Assembly: GCF_014651055.1 (NCBI RefSeq)
Contig: NZ_BMWD01000006.1
Span: 257,792-321,791, forward strand
Source: Streptomyces fructofermentans
GTDB taxonomy: Bacteria > Actinomycetota > Actinomycetes > Streptomycetales > Streptomycetaceae
Length of the DNA stretch: 64,000 bases
Reading direction: 5' to 3'
This document shows, one piece after another, positions 1-6,589 of this stretch. The notes below the pieces were generated by a model. That model made no database searches. It was not told the origin of the DNA and was given only the letters and a program-made list of their open reading frames with translations. The position numbers and the translations under genes were made by a program. Numbering within the stretch: position 1 is the stretch's first letter; every line of letters starts with the position of its first letter.

Positions 1-561
1 CTCGCGCAGCGCCGTCACGATCGCCATGATCGCGATGTTCCCCAGCGGGATCCACGCCACCCGCAGGGCCAGACTCGTCAGGAACAGCAATATCGTCCGG
101 TAGACCGAATGGCCGGACAGCGCGTGGCCGACCTCGTGGCCGACGACCGCCCGCATCTCCTCCTCGTCGAGCAGCTCCACGAGGCCCGTGGTGACGACGA
201 TGATCGGCTCGTCCAGGCCGATGCACATCGCGTTCGGCTGCGGGTCCTGGTTGACGTACATCGGCGGGACCTTCTCCAGGTCCAGGATGTAGCAGGCGTC
301 TCGCAGCATGTCGTTCAGGTGAGCGAACTGGGCGTCCGAGACCCGCACCGAGTCCGACAGGAACAGCAGTCGGAGGCTGCGCTCGGGGAGCAGTCCGCTC
401 AGGGCCTTGAAGACGGTGTCGAATCCGCTGAGCTTGCGCAGGGCCACCAGGGCCGAGCGGTCCGCCGGGTGCTCGTACGCCCGCGAGGAGATCCCCTCGA
501 AGCGCCGGCGCTGCCTGCTGGGTACGTGTTCGTGGCTGTCTTCTGGCATGTGGTCCCCCAT
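1..561 (-). CDS. M48 family zinc metalloprotease, C-terminus beyond window
   Basis: The N-terminal 187 residues of an M48 (HtpX/Ste24-like) peptidase are present; the reading frame runs off the left edge. The metal-binding motif HEVGHALSGH lies at about residues 141-150. It is preceded by a region typical of the family (NAMCIGLDEPIIVVTTGLVE) and followed by a hydrophobic segment that is probably a membrane helix. Such proteases usually degrade misfolded membrane proteins, using a catalytic Glu and a third zinc ligand that lies outside the window. I chose the ATG at 561 (MGDHMPEDS), which has a purine-rich GGAAAGG upstream; an in-frame ATG at 549 is the alternative. The gene is divergent from the small membrane protein gene at 652. 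Confidence 0.85.
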   Translation of the reverse strand, partial: MGDHMPEDSHEHVPSRQRRRFEGISSRAYEHPADRSALVALRKLSGFDTVFKALSGLLPERSLRLLFLSDSVRVSDAQFAHLNDMLRDACYILDLEKVPPMYVNQDPQPNAMCIGLDEPIIVVTTGLVELLDEEEMRAVVGHEVGHALSGHSVYRTILLFLTSLALRVAWIPLGNIAIMAIVTALRE

Positions 562-651
562 GCGTTTGGTTGCCTTTCCGTGCCCCCAAGGCGGAGCCCA
601 GCCTAGGCGGAGATACCGTGGACGGGCAGTACAGCGAAGGAGTAGTACGTC

Positions 652-807
652 ATGGAGCATCTCCCCGGACCCTGGCTCACCGAGGCCGCGAGCGCCGCCC
701 AGCAGCAGGGGGCGGGCAATCTCCTCCGTGTCGTGCTGATCGTGATGGTCGTCGGCTGCGTACTGGTCGGCTGGTTCCTGCTGCGCGGCTACAAGCGGGA
801 CGACTGA
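652..807 (+). CDS. 51-aa single-pass membrane microprotein
   Basis: The short frame encodes 51 residues. It starts [20 protein letters not shown], continues into one strongly hydrophobic segment (about residues 26-45, rich in V, L, I and G), and ends in the charged tail RGYKRDD. It stands alone between the divergent M48 gene and a second microprotein, with no Cys or His cluster and no signal-peptidase site. The bases before the ATG (GAAGGAGTAGTACGTC) contain AAGGAG at good spacing. I do not recognise a named family. The composition and ribosome-binding site argue for a real gene, probably an inner-membrane accessory protein of unknown role. Confidence 0.6.
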   Translation: MEHLPGPWLTEAASAAQQQGAGNLLRVVLIVMVVGCVLVGWFLLRGYKRDD

Positions 808-917
808 GACCCCACCGAAGGTTCCCAACGGCGGAGTCGGAGTGATGCGGGAGAAGCCCCCCGCATACGATGTGCGGAAGTCTTTATCCCGCCCACACCG
901 GATAGGTCCTGCCGAAG

Positions 918-1082
918 ATGAGCTTCCACAGCGCCGCAGCCCAGTTGGTCACTCTCGCCGCCGAGGGCGAGGAGCACGGTGGCAACCACGAGAGCCTCAA
1001 CCCGCTCCTGACCGGCGGTGCCGCCTTCGTCATCCTCATGCTGCTGCTGTGGATCACGACCCGCTTCAACCGCGACCGCTGA
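918..1082 (+). CDS. 54-aa single-pass membrane microprotein upstream of nadD
   Basis: The frame encodes 54 residues. It has an amphipathic N-terminal part ([20 protein letters not shown]), a His/Asn/Glu-rich linker, one hydrophobic helix (about residues 31-47, [16 protein letters not shown]), and a short basic end (RFNRDR). The arrangement resembles the 652-807 protein (one helix near the C-terminus, charged tail), but the sequences are not similar. It ends 47 bases before nadD on the same strand. The ribosome-binding site is weak (GCCGAAG). The function is unknown; I think it is real because the hydrophobic profile and codon use fit a coding region. Confidence 0.6.
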   Translation: MSFHSAAAQLVTLAAEGEEHGGNHESLNPLLTGGAAFVILMLLLWITTRFNRDR

Positions 1083-1129
1083 AGCCCGCGCGACAAGGCC
1101 CGCCGTCCGGGCCGGTAGGGTCTGCACGC

Positions 1130-1804
1130 ATGGGAGAGCAGGACATGCCTACCGGTCCGGCGGGCGGCGCACGCCGTGACGCACGGCGCGGCCCGGGAAA
1201 CGGCCCGTCGAACCCGGGCAAGCGCCGCCTCGGCGTCATGGGCGGAACGTTTGACCCGATCCACCACGGACACCTCGTGGCGGCCAGCGAGGTCGCCGCG
1301 CAGTTCCACCTCGACGAGGTGGTGTTCGTGCCGACCGGCCAGCCGTGGCAGAAGAGCGAGCGCGCGGTCTCCCCGGCCGAGGACCGCTATCTGATGACGG
1401 TCATCGCGACCGCCGAGAACCCGCAGTTCTCCGTGAGCCGCATCGACATCGACCGCGGCGGCGCGACCTACACCACGGACACACTGCGCGATCTGCGGGC
1501 CCTCAACCCGGACACGGACCTCTTCTTCATCACCGGCGCCGACGCGCTCGGCCAGATCCTCACCTGGCGCGCCGCCGAGGAACTGTTCTCCCTCGCGCAC
1601 TTCATCGGGGTCACCCGGCCCGGCCACGTCCTGGCCGACCCCGGCCTGCCGGAGGGCGGTGTCTCGCTCGTCGAGGTGCCCGCGCTCGCCATCTCGTCCA
1701 CCGACTGCCGGTCCAGGGTCGCCAAGGGCGACCCGGTCTGGTACCTGGTGCCGGACGGCGTGGTGCGCTACATCGACAAGCGTGAGCTGTACCGCGGCGA
1801 GTGA
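1130..1804 (+). CDS. nadD: nicotinate-nucleotide adenylyltransferase
   Basis: NadD transfers AMP from ATP to nicotinate mononucleotide, making deamido-NAD in de novo and salvage NAD synthesis. The protein is 224 residues. After a short, variable, basic N-terminus comes the nucleotidyltransferase motif [12 protein letters not shown] (about residues 38-49), then the family motifs [32 protein letters not shown] split over two strands, and the [10 protein letters not shown] motif that contacts ATP. It is the usual length for actinobacterial NadD. The hexamer TAGGGT ends 8 bases before the ATG, so the transcript may be leaderless; an in-frame ATG at 1145 is the alternative. It lies 16 bases upstream of the LCP-like gene and close to rsfS, a common actinobacterial order. 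Confidence 0.95.
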   Translation: MGEQDMPTGPAGGARRDARRGPGNGPSNPGKRRLGVMGGTFDPIHHGHLVAASEVAAQFHLDEVVFVPTGQPWQKSERAVSPAEDRYLMTVIATAENPQFSVSRIDIDRGGATYTTDTLRDLRALNPDTDLFFITGADALGQILTWRAAEELFSLAHFIGVTRPGHVLADPGLPEGGVSLVEVPALAISSTDCRSRVAKGDPVWYLVPDGVVRYIDKRELYRGE

Positions 1805-1820
1805 GCCGAGAGGGGCACCG

Positions 1821-3674
1821 GTGAACGACCGATACGACGCTGGGTACGGGGGCGACCAGTACGAACTCGTCGGCTACGACGAGTTCGGGCAGCCCGTGTA
1901 CCGGCAGGCGCCGCAGCCCGGGCAGCCTCCGCAGGGCCCCGGGCAGGTTCCGCGGCAGCAGGAGTACGGCTCGTACGACCCCTACGCGGGGCAGACGTAC
2001 GCGGCCGACCAGGGCTACGCCCAGGGCCAGGCGTACGGGAACGACGAGGGCTACGGCCAGGGGCCGACGCAGGTCCAGGGCGGCCAGGGGCAGGGCTACG
2101 GGTACGACCCGTACGCGACGGACCAGGGGCAGTCCGCGACCTCCGTGGGGTCGTACGACACGGGCACGCAGCAGCCCGTGCCCTCGTACGACACGGGCCG
2201 TCAGCAGCCCGTGGCGCCCTACGACACCGGCCGTCAGCAGCCCGTGGCGCCCTACGACACCGGATCGCAGCAGCCCGTGGCGTCCCATGACACCGGACGG
2301 CAGCAGTCCCGGGCCGCGGAGCGCACCGCCCGCATCCCCCAGCAGGCGGGGCCCGCGGAGCGGCAGGACGACGACCGGGAGCCCGAACGCGACTACGGCA
2401 CCGGGCAGTTCGCGTTCGTCGAGGAGGAGCAGGAGAGCTCCGAGGACGTCATCGACTGGCTGAAGTTCACCGAGAACCGCACCGAGCGACGCGAGGAGGC
2501 CAAACGCAGGGCCCGCGGCCGCGTGGTGGCCCTCGTCGTGGTGCTGGCGCTGGTCGTGGCCGGCGGCGTCGGCTACCTCTGGTACGCCGGGAAGCTGCCC
2601 GGCGCCCCGGCCGACAAGAAGTCCGGCACGACCACCGCCGGCGGCGCCCAGAAGCGCGACGTGATCGTCGTCCACCTCCACAACACCAAGGGCGGCGGCA
2701 CCTCGACCGCGCTGCTCGTCGACAACACCACCACCGGGCAGGGCACCACCGTCCTGCTGCCCAACGCCCTCGCGCTGACCGGTGAGGACGGCACGACCAC
2801 GACGCTCGCCAAGTCGGTCGACGACGACGGTTCCTCCGGCACCCGCGACGAACTGGACACCGTCCTCGGAACGGACATCGAGGGCACCTGGCGCCTCGAC
2901 ACCCCGTACCTCAACAACCTCGTCGAGCTCGTCGGCAACATCGACATCGACACCGACGTGAACGTGCCGGACCCGGACGCCAAGAAGAAGGGCGAGGCGC
3001 CGCTGGTCCGCAAGGGCGAGGACCGGACCCTCAGCGGCCGTGCCGCCGTGGCCTACGCCACCTACCGCGCCCCCGGCGAGGCCCAGAACGCGCAGCTGCA
3101 ACGGTTCGGGCAGGTCGTGCAGGGAGTGCTGCGCAAGCTGTCGTCCGACGAGCAGGCCGCGACGACCACCGTGCAGACCCTCGCGCAGATCCTCGACCCC
3201 TCACTGAGCGACAAGGACCTCGGCGCGTTCCTGGCCAAGCTGGCCGACCGGGCGAAGGGCGGCGACTTCAAGACCGCCCTGCTGCCGGTGCAGACGGACG
3301 GCAGGCTCAGCGCGCAGGCCGCCGACAGCGTGGTCGAGGACGTGCTCGGCGGCACCGCGAAGAGCCCCGAGAAGGGCGCGTCCGTCCAGGTCGGCGTCCG
3401 CGACGCGACGGGCGACGAGGACGCCACCGAGCAGGCCAGGGTCGTGCTGCTCAACGGCGGCTACACCTTCGTCGACGGCGGCCGGGAGGCCGTCGCGCAG
3501 ACCGTGTCCCGGATCACGTACAGCGACGCGAAACGCAAGGAGGACGCGGTCGAGGTCGCCAAGACCCTGGGGCTGCCGACCACTGCCGTGAAGAAGGGCA
3601 GGACCACCTCGAACGCGGACGTGTCGGTCGTACTGGGCCAGGACTACGAGGTGGGCAAGGCCGCCGCCGGGTGA
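1821..3674 (+). CDS. LCP/LytR-like membrane protein with degenerate catalytic core
   Basis: The 617-residue protein has a cytoplasmic Tyr/Gln/Gly/Pro-rich N-terminus (residues 1-200), which includes five imperfect YDTG-x-QQPV repeats (about 110-160). One transmembrane helix follows (about 235-256), then an extracellular LytR-CpsA-Psr-like domain (about 275-480) and a LytR_C domain (about 535-610). LCP enzymes ligate glycopolymers to peptidoglycan using conserved Arg/Asp residues that bind pyrophosphate. Here the usual R-x-DT, PRD and YVR-x-R/R-x-x-RQQ positions read as GTSTALL, PNA and YATYR. I therefore infer a non-catalytic paralogue, possibly structural. It starts with GTG behind GAGAGGGG. 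A strong hairpin follows the stop. Confidence 0.75.
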   Translation: MNDRYDAGYGGDQYELVGYDEFGQPVYRQAPQPGQPPQGPGQVPRQQEYGSYDPYAGQTYAADQGYAQGQAYGNDEGYGQGPTQVQGGQGQGYGYDPYATDQGQSATSVGSYDTGTQQPVPSYDTGRQQPVAPYDTGRQQPVAPYDTGSQQPVASHDTGRQQSRAAERTARIPQQAGPAERQDDDREPERDYGTGQFAFVEEEQESSEDVIDWLKFTENRTERREEAKRRARGRVVALVVVLALVVAGGVGYLWYAGKLPGAPADKKSGTTTAGGAQKRDVIVVHLHNTKGGGTSTALLVDNTTTGQGTTVLLPNALALTGEDGTTTTLAKSVDDDGSSGTRDELDTVLGTDIEGTWRLDTPYLNNLVELVGNIDIDTDVNVPDPDAKKKGEAPLVRKGEDRTLSGRAAVAYATYRAPGEAQNAQLQRFGQVVQGVLRKLSSDEQAATTTVQTLAQILDPSLSDKDLGAFLAKLADRAKGGDFKTALLPVQTDGRLSAQAADSVVEDVLGGTAKSPEKGASVQVGVRDATGDEDATEQARVVLLNGGYTFVDGGREAVAQTVSRITYSDAKRKEDAVEVAKTLGLPTTAVKKGRTTSNADVSVVLGQDYEVGKAAAG

Positions 3675-3681
3675 GGCGACA

Positions 3682-3713
3682 CGGCGCCGGGGGCTCGTAC
3701 GCCTCCGGCGCCG
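3682..3713 (+). terminator. hairpin after the LCP-like gene
   Basis: A 9-bp perfect stem (CGGCGCCGG pairing with CCGGCGCCG) begins 8 bases after the stop codon, with a partly paired inner loop. There is no U-tract, which is usual for Streptomyces terminators. It separates the LCP-like gene from rsfS. Confidence 0.5.
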
Positions 3714-3832
3714 CGGTCCGCCCGGCACGGCCCGGGAGCGCGGTCCGTACGACGCGTGGGGCGCCGTCGGCGGTCCGTGAGACCCTTGGGGTATCCCCTC
3801 GGGGACTCTGACCGCCTACGGAAAGCCTTGTA

Positions 3833-4279
3833 GTGACCGCGACCGACCGCTCCCTCGAACTCATCACCACCGCCGCGCAGGCGGCCGCAGACAAGCTCGC
3901 GCACGACATCATCGCGTACGACGTCAGCGACGTGCTGTCCATCACGGACGCCTTCCTGCTGGCCTCCGCGCCCAACGACCGCCAGGTCAAGTCGATCGTC
4001 GACGAGATCGAGGAGCGGCTCAGCAAGGAACTCGGCGCCAAGCCGGTCCGCCGCGAGGGCGACCGCGACGCCCGCTGGATCCTGCTCGACTACGTGGACA
4101 TCGTGGTGCACGTCCAGCACAGCGAGGAGCGCGTCTTCTACGCGCTGGAGCGCCTGTGGAAGGACTGCCCCGAGCTGGACCTGCCCGCCGACGCCAAGGC
4201 CACGCGCGGCAGGGCCGCCGAGCACGCCGAGCTCAAGGACGCGGAGGACACCGCCGAGCTGCGCGGAGAACTGCGATGA
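3833..4279 (+). CDS. rsfS: ribosome silencing factor RsfS
   Basis: RsfS (Iojap/RsfA family) binds ribosomal protein L14 on the 50S subunit and blocks subunit joining under nutrient limitation. The 148-residue protein shows the family core: ADKLAHDIIAYDVSDVLSITDAFLLASAPNDRQVKSI in two stretches, followed by RREGDRDARWILLDYVDIVVHV. These match the conserved fold, including the W-x-LLDYGD-like strand. The C-terminal 30 residues are a charged extension typical of Streptomyces. It starts with GTG behind GGAAAG. Its TGA overlaps the ATG of the next gene (ATGA), so the two are translationally coupled. Confidence 0.95.
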   Translation: MTATDRSLELITTAAQAAADKLAHDIIAYDVSDVLSITDAFLLASAPNDRQVKSIVDEIEERLSKELGAKPVRREGDRDARWILLDYVDIVVHVQHSEERVFYALERLWKDCPELDLPADAKATRGRAAEHAELKDAEDTAELRGELR

Positions 4280-4938
4280 GCGCCGGGGCCGGCCGCAAGG
4301 CCGGTCGCGGGCGCCGCGTCATCCTGTGGCGTCACGGCCAGACCTCGTGGAACGTGGAACGGCGCTTCCAGGGCAGCACGGACGTCGAGCTCACCGAGAC
4401 CGGCGTGGGCCAGGCCCGCCGCGCCGCCCGGCTGCTCGCGTCCCTGCAGCCGGACGCGATCGTCGCCTCGGACCTCAGCCGGGCGGCGAACACCGCCGCC
4501 GAGCTGGCCGCCCTCACCGGTCTCGACGTCACCCACGACGAGGATCTGCGCGAGACCTACGCGGGTGTCTGGCAGGGCCTGACGCACGAGGAGATCATCG
4601 CCCGGCACGGCGACGAGTACGCCGCGTGGAAGCGCGGCGAGCCCGTGCGCCGGGGCGGCGGCGAGCTGGAGAGCGAGGTCGCCGACCGTGCTGCGCCCGT
4701 GGTCCTGCGGCACGCCGAGAAGCTGCCCGACGACGGAACGCTCGTCGTCGTGAGCCACGGCGGCACCATCCGCACCACGATCGGCCGGCTCCTCGGGCTG
4801 GAGTCCCAGCACTGGGAGAGCCTCGGCGGCCTGTCCAACTGCTGCTGGTCCGTCCTGGGCGAGGGGGCCCGCGGTTGGCGGCTGCTGGAGCACAACGCGG
4901 GCACGCTGCCCGAGCCGGTGCTCGGCGACGACGACTAG
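4276..4938 (+). CDS. histidine phosphatase (phosphoglycerate mutase-like)
   Basis: This is a 220-residue branch of the histidine phosphatase superfamily. The phosphoacceptor motif LWRHGQTSWN is at about residues 17-26. The general-acid region is LRETYAGVWQGLTHEE, and the second catalytic His lies in VVVSHGGTIRTTIG. The short length and lack of the mutase C-terminal tail suggest a phosphatase rather than a glycolytic mutase; substrate cannot be read from the sequence. The ATG overlaps the rsfS stop, so the genes are co-expressed. In actinobacteria this gene commonly follows rsfS. Confidence 0.88.
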   Translation: MSAGAGRKAGRGRRVILWRHGQTSWNVERRFQGSTDVELTETGVGQARRAARLLASLQPDAIVASDLSRAANTAAELAALTGLDVTHDEDLRETYAGVWQGLTHEEIIARHGDEYAAWKRGEPVRRGGGELESEVADRAAPVVLRHAEKLPDDGTLVVVSHGGTIRTTIGRLLGLESQHWESLGGLSNCCWSVLGEGARGWRLLEHNAGTLPEPVLGDDD

Positions 4939-4996
4939 GTGCTCCACGGGGTGCGGGGCCGGTCCGTCCTGTTCGTGGCGGGCCCCGGGACCGGAT

Positions 4997-5026
4997 TTCA
5001 CTTTCTGGCTGGTCGCAGGCTAAAGT
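4997..5026 (+). promoter_or_regulatory. probable promoter of tRNA-Ala copy 1
   Basis: A -35-like TTCACT (4997-5002) and a -10-like TAAAGT (5021-5026) are separated by 18 bases and lie 37 bases before the mature tRNA. They match the housekeeping sigma pattern. Confidence 0.5.
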
Positions 5027-5062
5027 TCTTCTTGTTCGGCCCCAAGGCCGGAAACACCGCAA

Positions 5063-5135
5063 GGGGCTATAGCTCAGTTGGTAGAGCGCCTGCATGGCAT
5101 GCAGGAGGTCAGGAGTTCAATTCTCCTTAGCTCCA
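5063..5135 (+). tRNA. tRNA-Ala (anticodon GGC), copy 1
   Basis: A 73-base cloverleaf folds by eye. The acceptor GGGGCTA pairs with TAGCTCC with one G-U, the D stem is GCTC/GAGC, and the anticodon stem is CCTGC/GCAGG around loop ATGGCAT, whose middle triplet is GGC. The T stem is AGGAG/CTCCT. The discriminator is A and no CCA is encoded, as in many actinobacterial tRNAs. It reads the GCC codon, the most used Ala codon here. An identical copy lies at 6403. Confidence 0.97.
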
Positions 5136-5142
5136 CAGTTCG

Positions 5143-5175
5143 AAGGATCCCGTCCCGTCAGGGGCGGGATCCTTT
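5143..5175 (+). terminator. intrinsic terminator after tRNA-Ala copy 1
   Basis: A 14-bp stem (AAGGATCCCGTCCC against GGGGCGGGATCCTT, one G-U pair) with loop GTCA is followed by a short T run. It starts 7 bases after the mature tRNA. Confidence 0.85.
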
Positions 5176-5542
5176 GTCGTACCCGCGTGCCGACGAGCCG
5201 GTGTGCCGACGGTCCGGGAACCGGACTGCGGAGGCCTCGAAGGCCCTGCGGCAGCGGCGGTTCCCGACCTCGGGCGGGGGCCGCGCCGCCGGACGGGCGG
5301 ACGTCCGGCCCGTCGTGGCGAGGCGTTCGGCACACTCTTCTTGGAGTGCTCTTGAGTCACTTGGGGCTCCGGCGGCGTATACCTCCTCAAGGACGCCTCC
5401 CGTCTGCGTGTTCGCGCCGGCCCCGGCCGCATTGACGGGGGCCGTGTCCGGACTGGTACGAAGGCGTCGCTGACCGTATTGCTCCGGCCGTGGCAGAATC
5501 AAACGGCCGGAAGGGGGCGCGGCCCGACGGGAGGGAGTGGCG
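5176..5542. other. spacer with promoter for the zinc-ribbon genes
   Basis: No gene is visible here. Two promoter-like pairs stand out: TTGAGT with GTATAC (around 5351-5381), and nearer the genes CTGACC (5470-5475) with CAGAAT (5494-5499) at 18-base spacing. The second probably drives the two small zinc-protein genes. A short inverted repeat, CACTC/GAGTG, occurs near 5333-5348. Confidence 0.4.
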
Positions 5543-5716
5543 ATGCCTGCGAGCATCCTCGGGGAGGTCGACGACCTTCCCGGAACCGAGGTGATACGCG
5601 ACCGGATCACCCGCCTCGACTGCCCTTCCTGCGGTTCGGCCCATGTCGCCCAGCTTCTCGGCGACAACGGCGGAATTTCCTACGTGTGCACGGCCTGCGG
5701 CCACAGCTGGAGCTGA
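5543..5716 (+). CDS. 57-aa zinc-ribbon protein
   Basis: This small protein has two CxxC knuckles, CPSC (about residue 28) and CTAC (about residue 49), spaced as in a single rubredoxin-like zinc ribbon. It ends in CGHSWS. The N-terminal 20 residues (MPASILGEVDDLPGTEVIRD) are acidic. A strong GGGAGGGA lies 7 bases before the ATG; a GTG two codons upstream is possible. It sits 3 bases before a second zinc protein gene, so the two form a bicistron. The role is unknown; a TFIIS-like or RNA-polymerase-associated ribbon is possible but unproven. Confidence 0.7.
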   Translation: MPASILGEVDDLPGTEVIRDRITRLDCPSCGSAHVAQLLGDNGGISYVCTACGHSWS

Positions 5717-5719
5717 TCG

Positions 5720-5953
5720 ATGGGTGCGCACAGGCGAAAATGCGATTGGTGCGGCAGCGGTACGCCGATTGTCCGCGACATGGAACCGGTCAACCACGAC
5801 TACCAGTACTGGTGCGAGGAATGCGCACGGGCGCTGATCATAAAAGGCGACCCCATCGAGACGTACCGGGAGCTTGAGGGCGAGCCGATCTACGGGCGCC
5901 TCCTGGACGAGCACTGCACCCTCAAGCGCTTCTACACCTTCGCCACGGCCTGA
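5720..5953 (+). CDS. 77-aa Cys-rich zinc-binding protein
   Basis: The protein starts MGAHRRKCDWCG and contains CDWC (about residues 8-11) and CEEC (about 32-35), which would form one zinc site. A further single Cys lies in DEHCTLKRFYTF near the end. The C-terminal half is acidic and aromatic. It follows the 57-aa zinc-ribbon gene by 3 bases, so both are likely translated from one mRNA. No named family is recognised. It is flanked on both sides by identical tRNA-Ala genes. Confidence 0.7.
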   Translation: MGAHRRKCDWCGSGTPIVRDMEPVNHDYQYWCEECARALIIKGDPIETYRELEGEPIYGRLLDEHCTLKRFYTFATA

Positions 5954-6402
5954 TCTCCGGGCCGTGGCCCCGCCACCGTCAACTCGGCGCCGTCCCACCG
6001 AGGTTCGAGCCCCCGCGGCCGTACGGCGCGGGCGGCCGGCGGCGGGCGGGCGCCGCGTCCCCGGCGAGGAACCGTCCACACGCGCCTCCCGCGCGCTCTC
6101 CCGGCCAATGACGGCCCGTGACCCCGTACGGCCCGCGGCAGCCCCTACGAGGGCCCTCCGGGGGCGGACGGCGTGGACGGGCGGCGGAGCGCGGCGGCAC
6201 CGCCGGTGTCGTCCCGAGGCGCGTAATGGAGGCCGGGGCCCGGTCCGTGCGGATGAGGGGCGAGCCGGGCCCGGGACATCCGATTCGTCCACTTCATCCA
6301 CTTCGGCCACTTCGTCCGGTGTCCCGGAAACGATTTGGTGGACCGCAGGGAGGACCGGTAATGTTGGCGACGCCGCCGGGGAGACCGGGCGGAACACCGC
6401 GA
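5954..6402. other. 449-bp spacer before tRNA-Ala copy 2
   Basis: I see no convincing gene. From 6284 to 6317 there are four imperfect 9-10-base repeats of the form ACTTCRTCC. The promoter of the second tRNA lies at the right end. Confidence 0.4.
6335..6364 (+). promoter_or_regulatory. probable promoter of tRNA-Ala copy 2
   Basis: A -35-like TTGGTG (6335-6340) and a -10-like TAATGT (6359-6364) are separated by 18 bases, and the -10 ends 38 bases before the mature tRNA. The distance mirrors that of copy 1, although the two promoters are not similar in sequence. Confidence 0.5.
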
Positions 6403-6475
6403 GGGGCTATAGCTCAGTTGGTAGAGCGCCTGCATGGCATGCAGGAGGTCAGGAGTTCAATTCTCCTTAGCTCCA
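6403..6475 (+). tRNA. tRNA-Ala (anticodon GGC), copy 2
   Basis: It is base-for-base identical to the tRNA at 5063-5135, including the absence of an encoded CCA. The 16 bases before it are also nearly the same (GAACACCGCGAG against AAACACCGCAAG), so the duplication covered a little 5' flank. The 3' flanks differ and each has its own terminator. Confidence 0.97.
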
Positions 6476-6483
6476 CAGCAGAT

Positions 6484-6520
6484 GAAGGCGGGTCGTCCGA
6501 TAGGACGGCCCGCCTTCTGC
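6484..6520. terminator. terminator after tRNA-Ala copy 2
   Basis: A 15-bp stem (GAAGGCGGGTCGTCC against GGACGGCCCGCCTTC, one G-U pair) with a 4-base loop lies 8 bases after the tRNA. It may also serve the convergent NuoF-like gene, which ends at 6590. Confidence 0.8.
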
Positions 6521-6589
6521 GTTGTCCGGGTCGACCGGGTGGGGGCGCGGTGCCGGTCCGGCGGCCCGGTCGCCCGGGCCGCCCGTACG

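Noticed and set aside
5117..5134. Match between the 3' half of tRNA-Ala (TTCTCCTTAGCT) and the leuA leader peptide coding region (58564-58577)
   Set aside because: The 12-base match is in unrelated structures: T-arm versus Leu codons. It is most likely chance in a GC-rich genome.
5333..5358. Possible HspR/HAIR (CTTGAGT) or CIRCE-like half sites upstream of the zinc-ribbon genes
   Set aside because: Only one half of the HAIR site is present, and the CACTC/GAGTG arms are short with the wrong spacing; the true CIRCE is at 34275.
5063..6475. Integrated element or genomic island bounded by the tRNA-Ala duplicates
   Set aside because: No integrase, excisionase or other mobile genes lie between, and the repeat is the tRNA itself with its own promoter and terminator.
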